Below are positions 7,914 to 16,311 of a stretch of 35,367 nucleotides of DNA, one piece after another (the stretch's first letter is position 1; each line of letters begins with the position of its first letter). The position numbers were made by a program, and so were the translations under genes. Under the pieces are notes generated by a model that worked only from the letters and a program-made list of their open reading frames with translations, was not told the origin of the DNA and ran no database searches. The stretch is from an uncultured Clostridia bacterium (GTDB lineage Bacteria > Bacillota > Clostridia > Oscillospirales > Ruminococcaceae). The stretch is from positions 1 through 35,367 of the forward strand of contig CAMCFA010000023.1 in assembly GCA_945873955.1 (NCBI GenBank), written 5' to 3'.

Positions 7914-8467
7914 TGAAGAATTTCGTATTTGGATATGCCCGTGTTTCCACAGAACAGCAGAACCTTGACCGTCAGCTTGATATGCTCCAGAAGTACGGAG
8001 TTGACTACCTCTACAACGAGAAGATAACCGGCACAAAGCGCAACCGTCCCGAACTTGAAAAGCTGTTGGAGCGCTTGACCGAGGGAGACACCGTTGTTGT
8101 AGAATCGCTCTCCCGTCTGGGAAGAAGCACCAAAGACCTTATCTGGTTGATGGAAACATTCAACTCAAAAGGGGTGAACCTCGTTTCTCTGAAAGAGTCT
8201 ATAGACACCACAACCAGCACGGGCAAGCTGCTGTTCACTCTAATGTCAGCATTGGCACAGTTCGAGCGTGATGTCCTCGCTGACAGAACCAGAGAGGGAC
8301 TAGCCGCCGCTCGTGCCAGAGGCAGGAAAGGCGGACGGCGCCCTATCGACAAGGAAGCCGTCCGCAAGGCTGTGAAGCTGTACAAGACAAAGCAGTACAC
8401 CGTGAGCGAGATAACAGAGCTGACGGGTGTGCGAAAAACAACGCTCTATAAAAATCTGCACGAATAG
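7913..8467 (+). CDS. Serine recombinase, resolvase/invertase family
   Basis: A 184-residue small serine recombinase. The catalytic Ser12 lies in GYARVSTEQQNLDRQ (Arg10 beside it), SLSRLGRS is at about 65-72 and the E-helix segment ALAQFERDVLADRTREGL follows. The C-terminal ~45 residues (GGRRPIDKEAV to TTLYKNLHE) form the DNA-binding helix-turn-helix. Length and layout fit Tn3-type resolvases and DNA invertases. The ATG overlaps the TGA of the amidotransferase by one base, so it is translationally coupled to a putative modification operon, an unusual place for a resolvase. It may resolve plasmid or element multimers or invert a segment; no obvious paired res/inversion sites were found by eye. 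Confidence 0.93.
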   Translation: MKNFVFGYARVSTEQQNLDRQLDMLQKYGVDYLYNEKITGTKRNRPELEKLLERLTEGDTVVVESLSRLGRSTKDLIWLMETFNSKGVNLVSLKESIDTTTSTGKLLFTLMSALAQFERDVLADRTREGLAAARARGRKGGRRPIDKEAVRKAVKLYKTKQYTVSEITELTGVRKTTLYKNLHE

Positions 8468-8474
8468 CAGAGGG

Positions 8475-8507
8475 AAATAAGCTTGCCGCTTGGTGAGCTT
8501 ATTTTTT
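8475..8507 (+). terminator. Terminator after the resolvase
   Basis: AAATAAGCT (8475-8483) pairs with AGCTTATTT (8496-8504), continuing into a T run to 8507. It ends the DUF960-amidoligase-amidotransferase-resolvase operon. Confidence 0.8.
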
Positions 8508-8591
8508 GCACAAAAAGTCTATGTATTACATTGCAACAACCGATACCACAATATATTGTAAACACAAGTCCATAATATTCTTGACAAACTG

Positions 8592-8622
8592 TTTCCAAAA
8601 GGGTACAGCATATCTTTGGAAA
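8592..8622. repeat. Inverted repeat TTTCCAAA-N15-TTTGGAAA
   Basis: A perfect 8-bp inverted repeat (8592-8599 and 8615-8622) in the 303-nt gap before the restriction-modification genes. Next to it are a TTGACA (8581-8586) and a TATAAT (8628-8633), about 41 nt apart, too far to form one promoter. A second -10 context, GTGGTATAAT, recurs at 8713-8722. It may bind a controller of restriction-modification expression; no controller gene is visible nearby. Confidence 0.45.
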
Positions 8623-8693
8623 TGTGGTATAATAACAGTAACTTGGATTTATAACGGAAATGATAGGAATTTACAAAATTATCAAGCTGATTA

Positions 8694-8722
8694 TTGAATT
8701 TTAGTCTGAAAAGTGGTATAAT
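8694..8722 (+). promoter_or_regulatory. Promoter of the restriction-modification operon
   Basis: TTGAAT (8694-8699), a 17-nt spacer and TATAAT (8717-8722), 48 nt before the TTG start codon at 8771. Confidence 0.65.
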
Positions 8723-8770
8723 TATACTATAATGAAATTTACATATAAGAATTAGAAAAGGAGAAATCTC

Positions 8771-10750
8771 TTGCTAAATCTGATTGAGATTGATAACTAC
8801 CCTGTCAAGGATGTTTTGAAAATTCTTCTTCAAGATAAAACAACAGGGAAGAATATAATTTTTGCAACAGATATGTATTCCGACTATGGATACAGTGAAC
8901 GCAACCCCATGACAGAAACCGCAATCACCGGTTTGTGTTCTTTTGAAATACAGCCTCGGGTATGCAAAGCACAATCAGAACAAAATCTGCGTACCCGAAA
9001 AAAAGCCGAGGTTTTCACCCCGACATGGATTTGCAATATGATGAACAACCACCTTGACAGCGACTGGTTCGGGAGAGATGATGTGTTCAACCGAATGGAC
9101 AACGAACACAACATCACCGCTACCGAGGAGCCTGTTGCTTTTTCGGGGAAAAAGACCTGGCAGAAATATGTTGACTCACGCCGACTTGAAATAACCTGCG
9201 GTGAAGCTCCTTATCTCGTATCGCGTTATGATACGACAACGGGTGAGCCTATACCCATTAAAGAACGCATAGGTCTGCTGGACAGAAAGCTGCGTATTGT
9301 CGGCGAAAACACAACAAGCGAGGATGACTGGCTTTTCTGGGCAATAAGGGCTTTTCAGAGCATTTACGGCTATGAGTTTCAGGGCGATAATATACTGATT
9401 GCCCGAATAAACCTGCTTGTGACATTTTGCGATTATCTTGAAAATAAGTGGCACCGTAAAGCCACAAAAGAGGAAATTAAGAAACTCGCGAACATCATAG
9501 CATGGAATATATGGCAGATGGACGGTCTTACCGACACAGTACCTATTGGCACACCGGAAGAACAGTACACACAGATGTCTTTGCTGGACAGCGAGGAGCC
9601 GGTAACGCCTGTTGTTTGCCGAATACAGGACTGGCGAGACAAGCGACCGAAAGTATTTAAGAAAATCAACGGCAAAAATGAAAGAGGTGTTACTATGAAA
9701 TTTGATTATGTTATTGGTAATCCGCCGTATCAGGAAGAGCAAGTATCAACTGATATTGAGAGTTCTCAAAAAAATTTCGCTCCTTCTATCTATAACTTCT
9801 TTATGGATAGTGCTTTCGATATTGCAGAAAAAGTCGAATTGATACATCCTGCAAGATTTCTATTCAACGCAGGTAACACTCCGAAAACATGGAATGAAAA
9901 AATGCTTAATGATGAACATTTCAAAGTGCTAAGTTATGAGCAGGATAGCAATATTATTTTCCCAACGCTGTCTTCGCCGTTAAAAGGAGGCGTTGCGATA
10001 ACATACAGGGATTCAACAAAGTCTTTCGGTGCAATAAAAGCTTTTACACAGTATCCTGAGGTTAATTCTGTTCTTCATAAAGTATTATCAAGAAATGATT
10101 TTATAAGCTTAACAGAAATAATATACTCAAGAACAGCATACAGATTAACAGATAAAATGCATCAAGACCATCCTGAAGCCATAAATAAGTTGAGTAATGG
10201 TCACGCTTATGATATGTCTTCAAATATATTTGAAAGATTACCTTTTATTTTCTTTGATACAATGCCAAGCGACGATAATGAATATATCAGAATTATTGGA
10301 AGAGAAGATTCAAAACGGGTATACAAATATATTCGTAAAGACTATGTAAATAATGTTGGAAATATGAACCATTATAAAGTGCTGGTTCCTCAGGCTAACG
10401 GAAGCGGATTGTTCGGTGAAGCTATGAGTCCTACAATTATTGGAGAGCCAAACACTGGAAATACAGAAACTTTTATAAGTATTGGTAAGATGGACACAAA
10501 GGCTGAAGCACAGTCAATACAAAAATATATCTGCACTAAGTTTGCAAGAACTCTGTGGAGCATATTGAAGGTCACACAAAATGGTAATAAGCCTGTTTGG
10601 AAATATATCCCCCTCCAAGACTTCACCACCAACAGCGACATCAACTGGAGCCTGTCAATCCCCGAAATCGACCAACAGCTTTACAATAAATACGGCTTAT
10701 CACAGGAAGAAATTGACTTTATCGAAAGCCATGTAAAGGAGATGACCTGA
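8771..10750 (+). CDS. Eco57I-like N6-adenine DNA methyltransferase (restriction-modification M subunit)
   Basis: A 659-residue methylase. The TTG start at 8771 is supported by AAAAGGAGA 6 nt upstream, and no in-frame ATG lies nearby. Motif X is seen as VFTPTWICNMMNNHLD, motif I as EITCGEAPYLVSRYD, a motif II/III-like IYGYEFQGDNILIARINLL, and motif IV as NPPY at 317-320, the catalytic motif of N6-adenine methylases. The rest should carry target recognition. The frame stops one base before the helicase/nuclease gene, so the pair is one operon. Two oddities: base composition becomes clearly A/T-richer from about 9690 to 10590, and an internal ATG at 9695 with an AGAGGTG site begins MKFDYVIGNPPYQE, a typical start for free-standing methylases. 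Fusion or exchange of the recognition half is likely. Confidence 0.88.
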   Translation: MLNLIEIDNYPVKDVLKILLQDKTTGKNIIFATDMYSDYGYSERNPMTETAITGLCSFEIQPRVCKAQSEQNLRTRKKAEVFTPTWICNMMNNHLDSDWFGRDDVFNRMDNEHNITATEEPVAFSGKKTWQKYVDSRRLEITCGEAPYLVSRYDTTTGEPIPIKERIGLLDRKLRIVGENTTSEDDWLFWAIRAFQSIYGYEFQGDNILIARINLLVTFCDYLENKWHRKATKEEIKKLANIIAWNIWQMDGLTDTVPIGTPEEQYTQMSLLDSEEPVTPVVCRIQDWRDKRPKVFKKINGKNERGVTMKFDYVIGNPPYQEEQVSTDIESSQKNFAPSIYNFFMDSAFDIAEKVELIHPARFLFNAGNTPKTWNEKMLNDEHFKVLSYEQDSNIIFPTLSSPLKGGVAITYRDSTKSFGAIKAFTQYPEVNSVLHKVLSRNDFISLTEIIYSRTAYRLTDKMHQDHPEAINKLSNGHAYDMSSNIFERLPFIFFDTMPSDDNEYIRIIGREDSKRVYKYIRKDYVNNVGNMNHYKVLVPQANGSGLFGEAMSPTIIGEPNTGNTETFISIGKMDTKAEAQSIQKYICTKFARTLWSILKVTQNGNKPVWKYIPLQDFTTNSDINWSLSIPEIDQQLYNKYGLSQEEIDFIESHVKEMT

Positions 10751-10751
10751 T

Positions 10752-13700
10752 ATGCGGAAGATTAGTATCAACACCTCAAAATCGGTTGTCCCTAAGTGTT
10801 ACGCATACACTACTCCGACCGTTGCAGATAATCAGGGATTTGTAAAGATTGGCTATACCGAACAGGACGATGTTGAAAAGAGAATTAACCAGCAGTTACA
10901 GACGGCGCATATTCCCCATGTCACAGAATGGTCTGATGTTGCGGTTTTCTCCGACGGCGTTACATATTTCCGTGATTCCGATTTCCACGCTTATCTTGCC
11001 AAGCAGGGTGTTGAACGTATGAAACCCCTGCCCGGTGATACGGCATTGCCGGAGTGGTTCAGAACAACCGGTGATGAATCTTTCTCCATGTACTGCAAAT
11101 TCAGACGGGATAGGGGAATATTAAAGGCGCTTGGCGCAATCCCTTATTCCCTCCGCAGCGAGCAGAACGCCGCTGTCGAAAAGACTATGGAGTATTTCAG
11201 CACCCATGAAAAAGGCGAGTTTTTGTGGAATGCAAAGCCCCGTTTCGGCAAAACGCTTGCTGCATACGACCTTTGCAAACGTATGAAAGCTGCAAACGGC
11301 GACGAGATGGCATTTAATGTGCTTATTGTAACCAACCGCCCTGCCATAGCCAACTCCTGGTACGAGGATTATGTCACGTTTCTGGGTGATGAATCGGGCT
11401 TTGCTTTTGTAAGCGAAACAGACAGCCTTAAGGGTAAGCCCTATGTCCTTTCAAAAGAGCAGTATGCTTCAAGCTCGGACGACAGAAGCGCTATTGAGTT
11501 TGTCAGCCTGCAGGACCTTAAGGGCTCGATTTATTTCGGCGGCGAGTATGACAAGCTCTCTGAAGTTAAGGATATGCGCTGGAATCTGCTTATAGTAGAC
11601 GAGGCGCACGAAGGCGTAGATACAAGAAAGACGGATACTGCATTCTATCAGATTAAGAGAGACCACACTCTGCATCTTTCCGGCACACCTTTTAAGGCAC
11701 TCGCCAACGATAAGTTTGAAGAAACCGCAATATACAACTGGACATACGCAGACGAGCAGGCGGCAAAGCGTGGTTGGGACGACGAAAAAGGCAGCAATCC
11801 CTATGAGAATCTGCCCTGTCTTAACCTATTCACATATCAGATGTCCGAGGTTATCCGTGAGGAACTTAAGCAGGGCGTTGAAATTAACGGTGAGACAGAA
11901 GAATATGCGTTTGACCTGAACCTGTTCTTTGAAACAAAAGCCGACGGCTCATTTAAGTATGAAGAATCGGTAGACAAGTTCCTTGACGCGCTTACTACTC
12001 TTGAAAAGTACCCGTTCTCCACAGATGAACTCCGCGAGGAATTAAAGCACACCCTCTGGCTGCTCAACCGTGTTGAGAGTGCAAAAGCCCTTGCCAAAAA
12101 GCTGAAAGAGCATCCTGTATTCAAGGATTATGAGATCGTTCTCGCTGCCGGCGACGGCAGATTGTCTGAAGAGGATGAGGCAAAGAAATCATACGATAAA
12201 GTTCGTGAGGCAATTGCGGAGCATGAGAAAACCATCACTATTTCCGTTGGCCAGCTTACCACAGGTATAACCATACCCGAGTGGACTGCGGTTCTTATGC
12301 TAAGCAATATAAAAAGCCCTGCACTCTATATGCAGGCTGCATTCAGAGCACAGAATCCCTGGAGATATCAGAAGAATGGTACCTGCTATGTCAAAGAGAA
12401 TGCTTATGTATTTGATTTTGACCCCGCAAGAACTCTGATTATCTTTGAGGAGTTTGCGAACGATCTCTCCGCTAATACTTCAGGCGGAAGAGGCGACAGC
12501 GACACAAGGAAGCAGAATGTTCGCGAGCTGCTAAACTTTTTCCCCGTAGTCGGTGAAGATGAAAACGGAGAAATGATTGAGCTGGATGCGGAGAAGGTCC
12601 TTTCTATCCCCAGAAAAATCCGCTCTCTTGAGGTTGTAAGGCGTGGATTCATGTCTAACTTCCTTTTCCAGAACATTTCTAATATTTTCAGCGCACCTCA
12701 GGAAGTTATAGATATTATTCAGCAGTTCGAACCTTTTGCCGAGGGGCAGCTTAGTGTTACACCGGATACCGGAAAAGAACTGTCTGTAAATGACGAGGGT
12801 GAAGTTGAGCTTGACAACGAGTATGTAATAGGACAGGCTAATGATATTTTTGGAGATAAAATTTACGTTCATATTACGGATGTACTTGAAACCCGGACAA
12901 CACAGATTATCGAGGAAACATCTGAAGATAAGCTGATAAAGCGTTTGCAGGACACCTTCAAAACAGAGTTGATACAACCTATTATGGATGTAACAACAAC
13001 CAAGTATGACAGTGAACTTAAGCCCAAAGATGAAAAAGCAATCCAGAAATCGCTTGAGCAGAAAGCAGAGGATCTGGTTCATCAGGAAGTTAGCAGCTTC
13101 ACAATACAAAAGGCTGAGATTGAATTGCAGCGTAAAAAGGACTTGTCCGATTTACTTGGCTCCGGCAGCACTGAAGATGAGGTAAACGAAAAGTATGACT
13201 CTCTTATCAAGCAGGCCACAGAGCAATTCAAGGAGCATCTGGCAGAAACTCTTGAAACTGCTGTTCCCGCTTTCACAGAGGAAGTAGTAAAGACAGTAGA
13301 GACCAAGAAACGCGAGAGTAAGAAACAGGTTATTGAGGATTCTGTCCGTGATCACCTTCGTGGTTTTTCTCGCACAATTCCGTCATTCCTTATGGCATAT
13401 GGTGATGAGAACACTACTCTTGCAAACTTCGACTCTATTATTCCCGATGAGGTTTTCAAAGAGGTTACAAGTATTTCTATTGAACAGTTCCGTTTCCTGC
13501 GCGATGGCGGCAAATATATCGATTCTGAGACCGGAGAAGAAAGAGAATACCAGGGCAGGCTGTTTGATCCTGTTGTGTTTGACGATTCCGTAAAGGAGTT
13601 TCTCACACTCAAGGAGCGCCTGAAAAACTACTTTGACGAGTCCCAGACCGAGGATATTTTTGACTATATTCCTCCGCAGAAAACCAACCAGATATTCACA

Positions 13701-14075
13701 CCTAAAAATGTTGTAAAGCAGATGGTTGATATGCTGGAAGCCGAAAATCCGGGCTGTTTCGATGACCCAGACAAGACCTTTGCAGACCTCTATATGAAAT
13801 CGGGCCTGTATATTGCGGAAATCGTAAAAAGGCTCTATAACAGCGAGGAACTCATCGCATTATTCCCAGACAGCAACGAGCGGCTTAGACATATCTTTAA
13901 CAAGCAGGTTTACGGACTTGCACCAACTGAAATAATATACCGGATTGCCCTCAGTTTTATTCTTGGCTTTGACGAAAATGCTTCAATCAAGGAGCATAAT
14001 CTTCGTATGCTTGATGCCTTGCCTTATGCCAAAGATGGAACTCTTAGCGAGAAGCTTGATGAGCTGTTTGGATAA
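10752..14075 (+). CDS. GIY-YIG/SF2 helicase restriction protein with C-terminal methylase-like half domain
   Basis: A 1107-residue restriction subunit. Residues about 14-95 resemble a T5orf172/GIY-YIG nuclease (CYAYTTPTVADNQGFVKIGYT, then FRDSDFHAYL). A superfamily 2 helicase core follows: PRFGKT Walker A at 163-168, DEAH at 283-286, SGTPF from 310, and QLTTGITIPEWTAVLML with QAAFRAQNPW in the second RecA-like lobe. Residues about 780-880 are charged and helical. From about 975 the protein resembles the N-terminal half of an N6-methylase (IFTPKNVVKQMVDMLE, FADLYMKSGLYIAEIVKRLY, VYGLAPTEIIYRIAL) but ends without NPPY. It probably translocates on and cuts unmodified DNA together with the methylase encoded one base upstream. 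Functional details are inferred. Confidence 0.88.
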   Translation: MRKISINTSKSVVPKCYAYTTPTVADNQGFVKIGYTEQDDVEKRINQQLQTAHIPHVTEWSDVAVFSDGVTYFRDSDFHAYLAKQGVERMKPLPGDTALPEWFRTTGDESFSMYCKFRRDRGILKALGAIPYSLRSEQNAAVEKTMEYFSTHEKGEFLWNAKPRFGKTLAAYDLCKRMKAANGDEMAFNVLIVTNRPAIANSWYEDYVTFLGDESGFAFVSETDSLKGKPYVLSKEQYASSSDDRSAIEFVSLQDLKGSIYFGGEYDKLSEVKDMRWNLLIVDEAHEGVDTRKTDTAFYQIKRDHTLHLSGTPFKALANDKFEETAIYNWTYADEQAAKRGWDDEKGSNPYENLPCLNLFTYQMSEVIREELKQGVEINGETEEYAFDLNLFFETKADGSFKYEESVDKFLDALTTLEKYPFSTDELREELKHTLWLLNRVESAKALAKKLKEHPVFKDYEIVLAAGDGRLSEEDEAKKSYDKVREAIAEHEKTITISVGQLTTGITIPEWTAVLMLSNIKSPALYMQAAFRAQNPWRYQKNGTCYVKENAYVFDFDPARTLIIFEEFANDLSANTSGGRGDSDTRKQNVRELLNFFPVVGEDENGEMIELDAEKVLSIPRKIRSLEVVRRGFMSNFLFQNISNIFSAPQEVIDIIQQFEPFAEGQLSVTPDTGKELSVNDEGEVELDNEYVIGQANDIFGDKIYVHITDVLETRTTQIIEETSEDKLIKRLQDTFKTELIQPIMDVTTTKYDSELKPKDEKAIQKSLEQKAEDLVHQEVSSFTIQKAEIELQRKKDLSDLLGSGSTEDEVNEKYDSLIKQATEQFKEHLAETLETAVPAFTEEVVKTVETKKRESKKQVIEDSVRDHLRGFSRTIPSFLMAYGDENTTLANFDSIIPDEVFKEVTSISIEQFRFLRDGGKYIDSETGEEREYQGRLFDPVVFDDSVKEFLTLKERLKNYFDESQTEDIFDYIPPQKTNQIFTPKNVVKQMVDMLEAENPGCFDDPDKTFADLYMKSGLYIAEIVKRLYNSEELIALFPDSNERLRHIFNKQVYGLAPTEIIYRIALSFILGFDENASIKEHNLRMLDALPYAKDGTLSEKLDELFG

Positions 14076-14145
14076 TATCGTGGGAACACGGTGAAAGAAG
14101 AGCCAAACAAGCATCTTGTTGCATTGTGTACAGTGAAATATGCAT

Positions 14146-14174
14146 AAAAGCCTCACGGGTTTGTGGGGCTTTTT
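14146..14174 (+). terminator. Terminator of the restriction-modification operon
   Basis: AAAAGCCTCAC (14146-14156) pairs with GTGGGGCTTTT with one wobble pair, ending in a T run. The 194-nt gap up to the next gene holds nothing else recognised except the ribosome site of that gene. Confidence 0.8.
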
Positions 14175-14269
14175 CCCTTAAGCCGTCTGCCATGTTAACA
14201 TATGCATATATAAAGATAAGCAGAATTCAATGTTGAACATGGCACTATCATCAAAGGAGGTTCCTGACT

Positions 14270-15031
14270 ATGTTAATAGATTTATCAAAACCCGATACAC
14301 TCCCACAAGAAATCAAAAACTCAATAATATCTTTCATAAAATCATTGCCAATTGATACTATTGAAAACATAAAGAAACAAGAAATACATTATAAAAGTGA
14401 TATTCCCTGCGCTGTTGAACAAATACTTACTTCAAGTCAAGCAAGAAGTATGTGTGAAAGCATTCGCAATTATTTAGAGCCAAATTATCTTCTCTGTTTT
14501 CATGCAACGCGGATAATGGATATTGACGAGATTTATAAAAAGGGATTATTTACCAATAGCGTTGAAAGGTATGTATCCCTATTTGTTCAAACACTTCACA
14601 ATCTCGATTTTACAGAAGAAGTTATTAGCACTGCTGCTAAACTTGTTAAGGCCGAATATGAACGCAAATACAACGGAAGAAGTCCGCAGCTTTGTTTTTT
14701 TACCCCATTAAGCAGTATTAGTTCTGATAGTAACACAAGCTATAATCAGTTTTGCCAAAATGTCTGCGGCGAACTTGCGAGATGGGCTCTTGAGAAGAAA
14801 ATGCCTGATGTATTGCAACGGCTATCTGAAGCAGGAAAACCAGTTGTAGCTGAGTTTTCGTTGAGTTATTACCAAATTCCGAACTTTTACCAGGATATGT
14901 TAATAAATAATATAATTGAGTACTATTTTGGACTATTTATTTGGAACAAAAAGTATCCTTTCAAATACTCTGGATGCACATATAACGATGTTCCATCATC
15001 ACAAATTATCAAAGTTCATCAGATTTTTTGA
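14270..15031 (+). CDS. Unknown protein, possibly ADP-ribosyltransferase-like
   Basis: A 253-residue A/T-rich gene with an excellent AAAGGAGG (14253-14260) before its ATG. No family is firmly recognised. The segment LLCFHATRIMDIDEIYKKGL (His78) resembles the first strand and loop of RNA 2'-phosphotransferase/ADP-ribosyltransferase folds (H-x-T followed by an I..GL helix). The end, DVPSSQIIKVHQIF, resembles their last strand. In between are QLCFFTPLSSISSDSN and NQFCQNVCGELARWALE. No signal peptide or membrane segment is seen. It stands alone behind the restriction locus, after a terminator, and could be another defence or toxin gene. The fold suggestion rests on a few short motifs and is weak; that this is a real gene is well supported. 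Confidence 0.6.
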   Translation: MLIDLSKPDTLPQEIKNSIISFIKSLPIDTIENIKKQEIHYKSDIPCAVEQILTSSQARSMCESIRNYLEPNYLLCFHATRIMDIDEIYKKGLFTNSVERYVSLFVQTLHNLDFTEEVISTAAKLVKAEYERKYNGRSPQLCFFTPLSSISSDSNTSYNQFCQNVCGELARWALEKKMPDVLQRLSEAGKPVVAEFSLSYYQIPNFYQDMLINNIIEYYFGLFIWNKKYPFKYSGCTYNDVPSSQIIKVHQIF

Positions 15032-15120
15032 TTGGTAAAACTAATATGCTTAAACCTTATAATACTTCTATACCTTTGTATATACCAGATACAAAGAGAT
15101 AGCCTGATAGCGTCCGCAAA

Positions 15121-15237
15121 ACGCACCTTTCCCGAACATAGATTCCCGAACGAGTTTCCGAACGAAAATACCCCCGAAATCCGCGTGATTTCGGGGGTTA
15201 CGATTTTGTCCGTAAAACGTTCGTTTTTCGGAAATCT
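15121..15237. repeat. Palindromic repeat element, copy A
   Basis: A nested palindrome fills most of the gap 15032-15330. The inner stem is CCCCCGAAATC / GATTTCGGGGG (15171-15181, 15187-15197) with loop CGCGT; an outer imperfect stem is AGATTCCCGAA / TTCGGAAATCT (15140-15150, 15227-15237). A related copy lies at 22088-22150. The frame open across it codes for no recognisable protein. It may be a terminator-derived dispersed repeat or a mobile non-coding element. Confidence 0.7.
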
Positions 15238-15294
15238 AAGGAAACGCTTCAGATATTTCGTATCAGCCAAACCACCCCGCGTGAGGAATAGCAA

Positions 15295-15324
15295 GCCCCT
15301 CTGCTTCTCAGAAAGCAGAGGGGC
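15295..15324 (-). terminator. Hairpin after the minus-strand small gene
   Basis: GCCCCTCTGCTT (15295-15306) pairs perfectly with AAGCAGAGGGGC (15313-15324). It begins 7 nt beyond the stop of the minus-strand ORF ending at 15331. The following T tract is weak (TTGCTATTCC), so termination is likely but not certain. Confidence 0.6.
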
Positions 15325-15330
15325 AAAGTA

Positions 15331-15618
15331 TTACCACGCCTTACCGGTAATTATATCGTACACCAAGTCATACGGGTCACATAGAGCGTCGCGCAGCTCG
15401 TCGTCGCTCAGATTATCGCTGTTGACAACAATTTCGCCGATACGCTCAGCAAAGATTTCTACAGCCTCGGCGTTCTCCAAATACATTTTGTCATAGCGCT
15501 GAATAAGATGGTGGTTAAAATCGAGTGAAAAAGCCAACCGTGATGATTCCTCGGCTATAAATTTCCGTACAAATTCCATCATAAAGGCTATATTTTGTCC
15601 ATATCTCTTCCGTGCCAT
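15331..15618 (-). CDS. Hypothetical acidic small protein, possibly truncated at its start
   Basis: About 95 residues from ATG 15618 (MARKRYGQNIAFMMEFVRKF), helical and acidic towards the end (NLSDDELRDALCDPYDLVYD). No family recognised. No ribosome site is seen before the ATG, and the sequence immediately upstream belongs to a fragment on the other strand (15617-16051). The present N-terminus may therefore be the result of a recombination junction near 15616. The hairpin directly downstream argues that the 3' end is genuine. Confidence 0.5.
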   Translation of the reverse strand: MARKRYGQNIAFMMEFVRKFIAEESSRLAFSLDFNHHLIQRYDKMYLENAEAVEIFAERIGEIVVNSDNLSDDELRDALCDPYDLVYDIITGKAW

Positions 15619-16051
15619 AAGCAAAATTGAGAAGCCGTTCTACGCAACGATAAATGCAAGCATAACCCTTGTAAAGAAGTTTGAGATTACCCCTAAAAAG
15701 TGGGATACAAAAAAGCCCTATGATTTTATGAACGACCTGACAATCGGACGATTGTTGTACTGCCTCAACACGCTGTCCGTGTTGGAAATTAAATCCCGTG
15801 AACAGCTTTATGATATGGCTGCCGACTTGCGAGAAAAAGCCGAGAACAACGCTGATGATATTGGCTTGAAAACACAGCTTTCACAAATTGAGAATGTGAT
15901 ACGCACTTACGAAGAAATCGTTGAGGGCAATTATATAGATAACCTTATTCGTGCCGAACGGGAGCGCAGAGAAGCAGAGCAGAAAAAAGAAAAATCTCCC
16001 GAACAGCCCAAACCAACACAAACCACAAACAAGAAACCCAACAGAAGATAA
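15617..16051 (+). pseudogene. 5'-truncated mobilisation-gene fragment (possible relaxase C-terminus)
   Basis: The frame carries recognisable-looking protein sequence from about 15617 (RAISKIEKPFYATINASITL) to the stop at 16051, yet no start codon with a ribosome site exists before it. The first ATG (15728) falls inside the conserved-looking stretch and lacks a Shine-Dalgarno. The C-terminus is a long charged helix (KSREQLYDMAADLREKAENN, then EIVEGNYIDNLIRAERERRE) and a Lys/Pro/Gln-rich tail, as often seen at the end of MobP-type relaxases. It sits just upstream of a small ORF and a large serine recombinase, where conjugative elements of this kind keep such genes. The identity as relaxase is inference; truncation is well supported. 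Confidence 0.5.
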
Positions 16052-16063
16052 CGGAGGTAACTT

Positions 16064-16231
16064 ATGCGATACAAAAAGAAAAATCTCAAAATCGTTGTCG
16101 TGCCGCATTACAGCGGCTCTGTGAAAACTACCGAGGTTTTCAGAAAGGTAATAGCCGAACAGATTGAGAAGAAACTCAACAAAGCTGAAAAGAAAAATAT
16201 TGATACGACAAGCGACAATAATTTACCATAA
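16064..16231 (+). CDS. Small basic protein next to the recombinase
   Basis: A 55-residue ORF starting ATG 16064 after ACGGAGGTAACTT. The protein begins MRYKKKNLKIVVVPHYSGSV and continues as a charged helix (VFRKVIAEQIEKKLNKAEKK). Lys-rich small ORFs in this position, just before TndX/TnpX-type recombinases, are frequent in Firmicutes elements; a role as accessory factor is possible but unproven. The good ribosome site and the coherent sequence make it a likely real gene. Confidence 0.6.
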   Translation: MRYKKKNLKIVVVPHYSGSVKTTEVFRKVIAEQIEKKLNKAEKKNIDTTSDNNLP

Positions 16232-16236
16232 AATAC

Positions 16237-16265
16237 TTGAAATACACGGGCGGTTGATGTATAAT
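16237..16265 (+). promoter_or_regulatory. Promoter of the large serine recombinase
   Basis: TTGAAA (16237-16242), a 17-nt spacer and TATAAT (16260-16265), 46 nt before the recombinase ATG. Confidence 0.75.
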
Positions 16266-16311
16266 AAAGATGTCGAATAAATCGGTTGTCCGTGTTTGAA
16301 GGAGGTTTACA

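Noticed and set aside
8506-8697. 63-codon ORF upstream of the methylase
   Set aside because: It lacks a ribosome site and spans promoter-like sequence and the inverted repeat.
10752-14075. Type I or type III restriction system
   Set aside because: No HsdS-like specificity gene and no Mod/Res layout; the GIY-YIG-helicase plus Eco57I-like methylase pairing fits a different two-gene type.
15032-15496. 154-codon plus-strand frame as a gene
   Set aside because: It has no ribosome site and runs through the palindromic repeat and across a convergent hairpin and gene; the sequence is low-quality as protein.
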